6,349 nt of DNA, taken from the NCBI GenBank assembly GCA_004552615.1, contig SFNZ01000091.1, forward strand, positions 1 to 6,349. Reading direction: 5' to 3'. Source of the stretch: Bacteroidales bacterium (GTDB lineage Bacteria > Bacteroidota > Bacteroidia > Bacteroidales > UBA932). Position numbers and translations under genes: made by a program. The notes below the pieces were generated by a model, which was given only the letters and a program-made list of their open reading frames with translations, searched no databases and was not told the DNA's origin. Of this stretch, positions 1 to 5,375 are shown one piece after another. How positions within the stretch are numbered: the first letter of the stretch is position 1; every line of letters begins with the position of its first letter.

Positions 1-1236
1 ATGCACAGAACTTATCAATTCTCCGATTCTATAGTTTTAATCGCAAATTTTTTTAAATTTGCAAAATACAAATATAAGACCATTTTGAAAAATACGCAAA
101 AACATATTCGAGTGCTTTGCTTTTTCGCATCGCTTGCGGCAGCCCTTTGCCCGTTGACATCCTCTGCTTCCGGGGACGGGAATCTCGGATTGAGGACAAT
201 CTGCATCGATGCCGGGCATGGCGGGAAGGACCCGGGCTGTGTAAGTTCCGACAAGAAGACATTTGAAAGCCACATAAATCTCGACATTGCCAAGCGGCTC
301 GCGGCTCTTATCAATGAAGGATACCCGGAGGTCAAAGTCATATTGACCAGGAATTCGGACAAATTCGTTACTGTCGCCGGCAGGCCTGATATTGCGAACC
401 GTGCAAATGCGGACCTTTTCCTGTCAATTCACGTGAACAGCGTCCCCGGTGCCCCTTCAGCGAATGGCTTTTCGGTGCATGTCCTAGGCCAGTCTTCCAG
501 GAAGAATACAGACTTGTATGCATACAACATGGAAGTGTGCAAGCGGGAGAATTCCGTGATCATGCTCGAGGACGACTATTCCACTACATATCAGAGTTTC
601 AACCCGTCGGATCCGGAGTCGTTCATTTTCTTCAATCTGATGCAGAACTCTCATCTCGAGCAGAGCCTCCTTTTTGCTGAAGATATCAACAAGGCGATGA
701 CAGGAGGCCCGGTAAGGTCCAGCAGGGGAGTATCACAGGATCCTTTCCTCGTGCTCTGGAAGACATCCATGCCTGCCGCCCTTGTCGAGGTGGGATTCAT
801 GTCCAATGCAAAGGATCTCGCCGTAATCAGGTCCGAGAGCGGACGTGCTTCTATTGCGAAGGAACTGTACGAGGCATTCTCCACATTCAAGAAAAGATAT
901 GACGCCAGTGTCGGAGCGGGCGTGCGCAACGACCAAGGACAGGCAGCACCGAAACCCGCTGTCAATGCTCCTGCTGCCGGGAGCAATCCTGACAAATCGT
1001 CACAAGTCCGTTATGGAATCCAGGTTCTTGTCACTTCGAAGACGATGAAGGAGAGCGACCCTTTCTTCAGGGGATACAAGCCAGTTTCCGTGAATGTCGG
1101 GAATCTGAACAAATATATTATAGGAGTTTCGACGAAGAAAGATGAGGCCAGGGCAACATTCGCCCGGGAGAGGAAAAATTTTTCTGGCTCTTTTCTTGTA
1201 GAAATTGACGGTGATGTGGTGAAACCCCTGAAATGA
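1..1236 (+). CDS. Secreted N-acetylmuramoyl-L-alanine amidase (Amidase_3) with C-terminal SPOR-like region; start uncertain
   Basis: This zinc hydrolase cuts the bond between N-acetylmuramic acid and the stem peptide of peptidoglycan, acting outside the inner membrane. Residues about 66-297 form the Amidase_3 domain. The zinc and catalytic residues are visible: H73 in DAGHGG, E89 in FESHINLD, H144 in SIHVNS and E263 in VEVGF. Residues about 336-411 resemble a SPOR domain (YGIQVLV, then GYKPV and KYIIGV), which in this family often binds denuded glycan at division sites. A Pro/Ala-rich linker joins the two. The ATG at 1 gives a long, AT-rich N-terminus unlike a signal peptide. A TTG at 85 would give MKNTQKHIR followed by a hydrophobic stretch and a likely cleavage after A56, so I prefer 85 as the true start. 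mlaD follows 44 bp downstream, probably on the same transcript. The function is firm; the start is not. Confidence 0.9.
   Translation: MHRTYQFSDSIVLIANFFKFAKYKYKTILKNTQKHIRVLCFFASLAAALCPLTSSASGDGNLGLRTICIDAGHGGKDPGCVSSDKKTFESHINLDIAKRLAALINEGYPEVKVILTRNSDKFVTVAGRPDIANRANADLFLSIHVNSVPGAPSANGFSVHVLGQSSRKNTDLYAYNMEVCKRENSVIMLEDDYSTTYQSFNPSDPESFIFFNLMQNSHLEQSLLFAEDINKAMTGGPVRSSRGVSQDPFLVLWKTSMPAALVEVGFMSNAKDLAVIRSESGRASIAKELYEAFSTFKKRYDASVGAGVRNDQGQAAPKPAVNAPAAGSNPDKSSQVRYGIQVLVTSKTMKESDPFFRGYKPVSVNVGNLNKYIIGVSTKKDEARATFARERKNFSGSFLVEIDGDVVKPLK
43..62. repeat. Perfect 8-bp inverted repeat in the amidase 5' region
   Basis: The arms GCAAATTT (43-50) and AAATTTGC (55-62) are exact reverse complements separated by TTTT. 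The right arm overlaps the candidate promoter element at 54-61, so it could be an operator or an RNA hairpin. AT-rich DNA makes short palindromes likely by chance, so the function is open. Confidence 0.45.
54..61 (+). promoter_or_regulatory. Candidate Bacteroidetes -7 promoter element for the amidase
   Basis: TAAATTTG matches the Bacteroidetes -7 consensus TAnnTTTG exactly. Transcription would start roughly at 65-70, about 15-20 nt before the TTG at 85 and well after the ATG at 1. I see no clear TTTG at the expected -33 position, only a T-run near 34-37, so the call rests on one element. Confidence 0.35.
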
Positions 1237-1260
1237 CGGGCATGTCCAGCCGGGTTTCAC
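1219..1260 (+). promoter_or_regulatory. Inverted repeat spanning the amidase stop codon and the amidase-mlaD gap
   Basis: GTGAAACCC (1219-1227) and GGGTTTCAC (1252-1260) are perfect 9-bp arms. The 24-nt loop contains the amidase TGA (1234-1236) and shorter nested pairs: CTG 1228-1230 with CAG 1247-1249, and GAC 1235-1237 with GTC 1244-1246. An AT-rich stretch follows (1261-1274), with TTTTT at 1270-1274, and mlaD starts 20 nt after the right arm. It could be a leaky terminator, an mRNA processing or stability element, or a protein site. It lacks an immediate T-tract, so it is not a classic terminator. Confidence 0.5.
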
Positions 1261-1280
1261 GTATTTAAATTTTTGAAAGT

Positions 1281-2192
1281 ATGAAACGCGAGACAAAAAT
1301 CGGAATATTCGCCGTTGCAGTCCTCACATCCACTTTTTTCGTGGTGAACTATCTCAGGGGCGCCGACGTGTTCGGGAAAGATATCAGGATTATTTCCCAT
1401 TACAGCAATGTCGAGGGCCTAGTCCCTTCGAATCCGGTTTACATGAAAGGGTACAAGGCCGGTTCGGTCTCTTCCGTGGAATACAATCCGGAGACTGACA
1501 TGTTCGATGTGGTATGTGCCGTGAAGAAAAAGATGAGGATACCGGCAGATACGAAAATGACCATTTACAGTGTTGACATCATGGGTGGAAAGGGAATCCG
1601 CCTTGACCTCGGTACGTCTGACGTACTTGTTCGTGACGGAGCTGAACTGATGGCTTGCACGGAACCCGACATGATCAGCTCGCTGACCGGGATGATAGGA
1701 CCGCTCGTGGCAAACGTTTCGGCAACTTTGGATACGCTCAAGGTGACAGGCTCTGAGTTGAACCGGATTCTTTCCGGGATAGACGACAGCTCCATGTCTT
1801 CGACGCTTGCACATGCGGACAAAACAATGGCCAATCTTGAAAAACTGACTTCAGGGCTTGCCGCAAGGTCGCCGGAGATAGACAGCCTCCTCGTGAATTT
1901 CAAGAATGTGTCGACAAAGCTTGTCACCATAAGCGGCTCGGCGGACCTGGCCATGGACGGCCTGTCGAGGGTTGTCAGCGAATTGACGGAGGCGGACCTC
2001 AAGGGTCTGGTCGAGTCCCTGCGCAATGTTGCGGACGGCCTGGCTGATCCGGAAGGGACGGTGGGAAGGATGCTTTCTGACGGGGAAATTTATGATGCCC
2101 TTCAAAGCTTGATAAAAGATATTGACAGTCTCGTGAAAAATATCGAGGCGGATCCTAAAAAGTATTTGAAGATAAAAGCGTCCATTTTCTAA
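1281..2192 (+). CDS. MCE/MlaD family protein, inner-membrane anchored
   Basis: MlaD-type proteins are the periplasmic substrate-binding part of MCE transporters that move phospholipids or other lipids between the inner and outer membranes. Residues 6-24 form a single membrane anchor after a short basic N-terminus (MKRETK). Residues about 33-112 form the MCE domain, with the family stretch NPVYMKGYKAGSVSSVEY at 51-68. The rest (about 130-290) is helical, as expected for the region that oligomerises into a channel. The tail has GTVGRMLSDGEIYDAL (259-274) and DPKKYLKIKASIF, which resemble the ends of other Bacteroidetes MCE proteins. The length, 303 residues, suits a single-MCE protein. No permease (MlaE) or ATPase (MlaF) gene lies in this window; they may lie upstream or elsewhere. 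The substrate cannot be read from the sequence. The ATG at 1281 gives the anchor directly, so the start is well supported. Confidence 0.88.
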   Translation: MKRETKIGIFAVAVLTSTFFVVNYLRGADVFGKDIRIISHYSNVEGLVPSNPVYMKGYKAGSVSSVEYNPETDMFDVVCAVKKKMRIPADTKMTIYSVDIMGGKGIRLDLGTSDVLVRDGAELMACTEPDMISSLTGMIGPLVANVSATLDTLKVTGSELNRILSGIDDSSMSSTLAHADKTMANLEKLTSGLAARSPEIDSLLVNFKNVSTKLVTISGSADLAMDGLSRVVSELTEADLKGLVESLRNVADGLADPEGTVGRMLSDGEIYDALQSLIKDIDSLVKNIEADPKKYLKIKASIF

Positions 2193-2215
2193 TCCCGTGA
2201 ATTGTTCATAACCAT

Positions 2216-2230
2216 AGCGTTTCCAACGCT
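2216..2230 (+). terminator. Possible weak terminator hairpin after mlaD
   Basis: AGCGTT (2216-2221) and AACGCT (2225-2230) form a 6-bp stem with a 3-nt TCC loop, 24 nt after the mlaD stop. There is no immediate T-tract; T-rich sequence begins only about 10 nt later. It could mark the end of the amidase-mlaD transcript. Its right arm and flanking bases are also the segment that could pair with the dnaA leader hairpin. Confidence 0.3.
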
Positions 2231-2236
2231 TAAGCA

Positions 2237-2253
2237 TAAATTTGTTACTTTTG
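2237..2253 (+). promoter_or_regulatory. Two tandem TAnnTTTG promoter-like elements upstream of dnaA
   Basis: TAAATTTG (2237-2244) and TACTTTTG (2246-2253) both match the Bacteroidetes -7 consensus exactly and sit 1 bp apart. Neither has an obvious TTTG at the -33 spacing. If used, the dnaA leader would be about 240-250 nt long and include the inverted repeat and the T-tract hairpin. In DNA this AT-rich, chance matches are plausible. Confidence 0.3.
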
Positions 2254-2338
2254 AATTTTTAAAAATAGAAATCATCGGTTTAGTGCATACAACCTTGTTT
2301 TAAACTATGTAATTTATTGAAATTCAGAATTTTATTAA

Positions 2339-2378
2339 TTTTACGTTTCGGCTCTTTCAAAACGAAACCTACGTAAAA
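2339..2378. repeat. Imperfect inverted repeat in the dnaA upstream region
   Basis: TTTTACG (2339-2345) pairs with CGTAAAA (2372-2378), and TTTCG (2346-2350) with CGAAA (2363-2367). The right side carries four extra bases (CCTA, 2368-2371), and the loop is 12 nt. No T-tract follows on either strand, so a terminator is unlikely. A regulator site or a structured part of a long dnaA leader is possible. Confidence 0.4.
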
Positions 2379-2430
2379 ATAATTTGAATATGCAATAGCA
2401 TTTTCATTTTTTTATAAAATATTTTTCCCC

Positions 2431-2438
2431 CATATTTG
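2431..2438 (+). promoter_or_regulatory. Candidate dnaA-proximal promoter element
   Basis: CATATTTG matches the -7 consensus TAnnTTTG at all but the first base and follows a T-rich and C-rich stretch. It would start transcription near 2442-2446, at the base of the following hairpin, giving a leader of about 60-65 nt. No clear -33 TTTG is visible near 2405. Confidence 0.35.
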
Positions 2439-2439
2439 C

Positions 2440-2484
2440 AAAGCGTCGGAAGACAGGGCGTCCCTAGATTCCGGTGCTTTTTTT
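2440..2484 (+). terminator. Terminator-like stem-loop in the dnaA leader (possible attenuator)
   Basis: Bases 2440-2451 pair with 2469-2480 over 12 bp, ten Watson-Crick and two G-U (2445 with 2475, 2446 with 2474). A symmetric 3x3 internal loop (GAC/AGA) follows, then AGGG 2455-2458 pairs with CCCT 2462-2465 around the loop CGT. Seven Ts run from 2478 to 2484. The shape is that of an intrinsic terminator reading toward dnaA, whose ATG lies 23 nt beyond the T-tract. It may attenuate dnaA, stop upstream read-through, or end a small RNA. On the opposite strand only three Ts follow, so + strand action is favoured. Confidence 0.55.
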
Positions 2485-2489
2485 GGCTA

Positions 2490-2507
2490 TAGGATTTTTA
2501 TTAGGAT
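2490..2507 (+). repeat. Direct repeat TAGGAT immediately before the dnaA start
   Basis: TAGGAT occurs at 2490-2495 and 2502-2507, the second copy touching the ATG. The AGGA of the first copy lies 13 nt upstream of the start and that of the second only 1 nt, so neither is at normal Shine-Dalgarno spacing. The TAG at 2502-2504 is in frame with dnaA and closes the reading frame, which fixes the start at 2508. Confidence 0.4.
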
Positions 2508-3932
2508 ATGCAGCAAGAGGGAAAGCACATAGAGGTGTGGAATGAGTGCCTGGCAGTGATAGAGAGAGTCATCGGAACGCAGATGTTCAATCAGTGGTTC
2601 AAGCCGCTGATCCCTGTCGCATACCAGAACTCCACCATCACCATCGAGGTCCCTTCTGACTTCTATAGAAAATATATAGAGGATGTATATCTCGATGTGC
2701 TGAAGCGTACTCTCAAGAGAGTCATCGGACCGGAGGCAAAGCTGGTCTACAGGGTCAGTCCTGTGAGAGTCCAGCCTCCGATGACATATCCGGCTGCCAA
2801 TTCTGCCGTACCGTCCAACAAGCCGATATCAGTCAATACATATCCTTCTGCCGGAAGTCCGGGTCCGTTCGTTTATCCGGGACTCCGCAGGGTGACCGTG
2901 AATCCGCGCCTGAATCCGGTTTACTGCTTCGGCAACCTCGTGAAGGGCGAGTGCAACAAGATGGGAATCACCGCTGGGGAGAGCATTTCCACATCACCTG
3001 GCAACACTCCGTTCAACCCTCTCTTCCTTTTCGGAGGACCGGGTCTCGGCAAGACTCATCTCGCGCAGGCCATCGGCATTTCCATCAAGGAGAAATATCC
3101 TGACCTCGTGGTGCTTTATGTCACCGGAAACGAGTTCAAGACCCAGTATATGGATGCCGTCAACATCAAGAACAAGCTTACGGACTTCCTTGCCTTCTAT
3201 ATGAGGATAGATGTCCTCATAGTGGACGATATCCAGGACCTCATCGGCCCGGGTTCCCAGAATGCCTTCTTCAACGTGTTCAACCATCTTCACGAGAACG
3301 GAAAGCAGCTGATTTTCACATCGGACCGTGCTCCGGCCGATCTCAGGAACTTCGAGGAGAGACTTCTCTCCCGTCTGAAATGGGGCCTTTCCGTGGAACT
3401 CCAGCGCCCGTCTTATGCCACAAGGCTCGAGATGCTGAAGGCCCGCAGTTTCAGGGAGGGTGTAATCATCGGTGACGATGTGCTCGAGTACCTGGCTTCC
3501 AGGATCAAGTCCAATTTCCGTGAGCTGGAAGGTGCCCTGATATCCCTCATTGCGCACGCCACACTCATCCATAAGGAGGTGACCGTGTCTCTTGCCGAGA
3601 AGGTGACGGGCAAGATCGTTGGGGAGGAGAAGAACGAGATTACCATCGGCAAGGTCCAGAAAACCGTCTGCGATTATTTCAACATCAGCCGCGAGGCGCT
3701 CGTTTCCAAATCCCGCAAGCGCCAGATTGTCCAGGCCCGCCAGATAGCGATGTATATGAGCCGCAGCCTTCTCGGATGCTCGCTTTCCACGATTGGCTCG
3801 GAACTTGGAGGGAAAGACCATGCGACAGTCCTGCATGCCTGCTCCACCGTATCGGACCTGATGGCGACTGACAAGTCATTCAAACAGTATGTCTCCGATA
3901 TTGAGAGGCTGCTTGTACCTGCCGGAAAATAA
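2508..3932 (+). CDS. dnaA: Chromosomal replication initiator protein DnaA
   Basis: DnaA binds DnaA boxes at the origin, forms an ATP-dependent filament, melts the duplex and helps load the replicative helicase. All four domains are present in 474 residues, a normal length. Domain I is about 1-85 and contains WNECLAVIE and FNQWFKPL. Domain II is a Pro/Ser-rich linker, about 86-135. Domain III is the AAA+ ATPase, about 136-360, with Walker A GGPGLGKTH (176-184), Walker B VLIVDDIQDL (236-245), sensor 1 TSDR (271-274), box VII ERLLSRLKWGL (R285, R289) and sensor 2 NFRELEG (R338). Domain IV is the DNA-binding part, with the signature from ARQIAMYMSR (409) to GGKDHATVLHAC (434-445). An in-frame TAG two codons upstream fixes the start. 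pepD follows after 12 bp; dnaN is not adjacent, which as I recall is common in Bacteroidetes. A leader hairpin may control expression. Confidence 0.97.
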   Translation: MQQEGKHIEVWNECLAVIERVIGTQMFNQWFKPLIPVAYQNSTITIEVPSDFYRKYIEDVYLDVLKRTLKRVIGPEAKLVYRVSPVRVQPPMTYPAANSAVPSNKPISVNTYPSAGSPGPFVYPGLRRVTVNPRLNPVYCFGNLVKGECNKMGITAGESISTSPGNTPFNPLFLFGGPGLGKTHLAQAIGISIKEKYPDLVVLYVTGNEFKTQYMDAVNIKNKLTDFLAFYMRIDVLIVDDIQDLIGPGSQNAFFNVFNHLHENGKQLIFTSDRAPADLRNFEERLLSRLKWGLSVELQRPSYATRLEMLKARSFREGVIIGDDVLEYLASRIKSNFRELEGALISLIAHATLIHKEVTVSLAEKVTGKIVGEEKNEITIGKVQKTVCDYFNISREALVSKSRKRQIVQARQIAMYMSRSLLGCSLSTIGSELGGKDHATVLHACSTVSDLMATDKSFKQYVSDIERLLVPAGK

Positions 3933-3944
3933 ATTACGGTAAAT

Positions 3945-5375
3945 ATGGATTCAAATTCAGTACTTGAAATCTTCCGCGAAATCACCAAGATTCCGCGTGA
4001 GTCCGGTCATGAGGAAAAGATGACCGCCTATCTCCAGAAATTTGCAGCTGACCACAATCTTGCATGCCGCACTGACGAGACCGGCAATGTGGTCATAACC
4101 AGGGAAGCATCAGCCGGCAGGGAGAATGTGCCTGCAATCGTTCTCCAGAGCCATCAGGACATGGTCTGCGAGAAGAACGGAGGATGCGACCATGATTTTG
4201 CAAAGGATCCGATAAATTATGTCATCGAAGACGGGTGGATGATTGCGAAGGATACCACTCTCGGTGCAGATGACGGAATCGGAATTGCCGCATCATTGGC
4301 TTTGCTCGCGAGCGACGTGCCGTCCGGCAAGCTAGAATGCCTTTTCACCATTTCCGAGGAGACGGGCATGGACGGAGCAAAGGCTCTCGAGTCAGGAATG
4401 TTCACGGCGAAGACCCTCATCAACCTCGATTCCGAGGACGAAGGCCAGCTTTTCGTCGGATGCGCGGGAGGAATCGACACCACGGCTATATTCAAATATG
4501 GCACGGAGAAACCTGCTGACGGCTCTGCGTTCCTGAAATTCAGGGTGTTCAATGCCCTTGGAGGCCACAGCGGGGACGATATCAACAAGGAGAGGGCCAA
4601 CACGGTACAGATACTCGCAAGGTTCCTTTATTCTGAACTCCCGACCGGATACCAGCTCGCATGGATGAAGGGCGGCAACAAGCGCAACGCCATTGCCCGT
4701 GAGGCTGAAGCAGTCATCGCGGTGCCGTCAGGAGCTGCGGAAGGAATCAGGGCACGTTTCGCTTCGTTTGCGGATGAAGTCAAGGCTGAATTCCACAGGA
4801 CCGATCCGGATGTTTCTTTCGAAGTGATTGAAAACGAGCCTGTTGCCGAATGCGTCGAGGCTGACGTTGCACGCCATTTCGTACTTTCCCTCATGGCGGT
4901 ACATCACGGAGTCCTAGCAATGAGCCAGGATATCGACGGCCTCGTGGAGACATCCAGCAATCTCGCTGCCGTATTCATGAACAAGCCGGGTGAGATAATG
5001 GTGACGACCAGCCAGAGAAGTTCCGTGGAGTCAGAGAAGGCATTCATGGCGCAGAAGGTGGAATCCGCTTTCCTGCTTGCCGGGGCCGAGATTTCCCATT
5101 CGGACCCTTATCCGGGATGGACTCCTGACATGAATTCGCATATTCTCGCGGAAACTGTAGCCTCCTACAGAAGGCTTTTCGGTGTAGAGCCTGAGGTGAA
5201 GGCCATTCATGCAGGTCTTGAGTGCGGGCTTTTCCTGACCAAGTTCCCTGACCTCGACATGATTTCCTTCGGTCCTACCCTCAGGGGTGTCCATGCGCCC
5301 GGGGAGAAACTCGACCTCGAATCCAACGAGAAATTCGTCAAATTGCTTGTGGACGTCGTAACTAATTTCAAATGA
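3945..5375 (+). CDS. pepD: Aminoacyl-histidine dipeptidase (peptidase family M20C)
   Basis: PepD is a cytosolic di-zinc aminopeptidase that hydrolyses Xaa-His and other dipeptides, releasing amino acids from imported or recycled peptides. The catalytic set is visible: H70 and D72 in SHQDMV, bridging D109 in LGADDGIG, base E138 and ligand E139 in SEETGMDG, D162 in NLDSEDEG, and H450 in GVHAPGE near the C-terminus. A lid/dimerisation insert, about 190-385, includes GGHSGDDI (206-213). The length, 476 residues, suits full-length M20C enzymes. It begins 12 bp after dnaA, in the same reading frame, with only the dnaA TAA separating them, and its stop overlaps the rpe start. Cotranscription is therefore likely. 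No Shine-Dalgarno is seen. Family membership is firm; the precise dipeptide preference is inferred from the family. Confidence 0.95.
   Translation: MDSNSVLEIFREITKIPRESGHEEKMTAYLQKFAADHNLACRTDETGNVVITREASAGRENVPAIVLQSHQDMVCEKNGGCDHDFAKDPINYVIEDGWMIAKDTTLGADDGIGIAASLALLASDVPSGKLECLFTISEETGMDGAKALESGMFTAKTLINLDSEDEGQLFVGCAGGIDTTAIFKYGTEKPADGSAFLKFRVFNALGGHSGDDINKERANTVQILARFLYSELPTGYQLAWMKGGNKRNAIAREAEAVIAVPSGAAEGIRARFASFADEVKAEFHRTDPDVSFEVIENEPVAECVEADVARHFVLSLMAVHHGVLAMSQDIDGLVETSSNLAAVFMNKPGEIMVTTSQRSSVESEKAFMAQKVESAFLLAGAEISHSDPYPGWTPDMNSHILAETVASYRRLFGVEPEVKAIHAGLECGLFLTKFPDLDMISFGPTLRGVHAPGEKLDLESNEKFVKLLVDVVTNFK

Larger units (their letters stand above)
2193..2507. other. Gene-free AT-rich spacer upstream of dnaA
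   Basis: These 315 bp separate the envelope pair from dnaA and hold no credible gene. The core 2231-2440 has 47 G/C in 210 bases by hand count, about 22%, far below the flanking genes. It contains a small hairpin (2216-2230), two exact TAnnTTTG matches (2237-2253), a palindrome (2255-2266), an imperfect inverted repeat (2339-2378), a near-match promoter element (2431-2438) and a terminator-like stem-loop (2440-2484). One sequence, TGTTCATAA at 2203-2211, differs at one base from the reverse complement of the DnaA box TTATNCACA. I found no cluster of DnaA boxes. Confidence 0.8.

Noticed and set aside
1268..1275. AATTTTTG as a promoter for mlaD
   Set aside because: One mismatch to TAnnTTTG and only 5 nt before the mlaD ATG, leaving no room for a transcription start with a leader.
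2203..2211. TGTTCATAA as a DnaA box marking oriC
   Set aside because: It is a single site with one mismatch. No cluster of boxes is seen, and chance matches are expected in this much sequence. I mention it only as a weak lead.
2255..2266. Palindrome ATTTTTAAAAAT
   Set aside because: It is an A/T-only palindrome in DNA that is about 78% A+T, which is easily explained by composition.
2413..2420. TATAAAAT as a classic -10 box
   Set aside because: The primary sigma factor of Bacteroidetes uses a different consensus, and the match sits in a plain AT-rich run with no -35 partner.
2994..3836. Long open frame of 280 codons on the - strand inside dnaA
   Set aside because: It lies antisense to the conserved AAA+ and DNA-binding domains, shows no recognisable domain, and is explained by the codon bias of dnaA.
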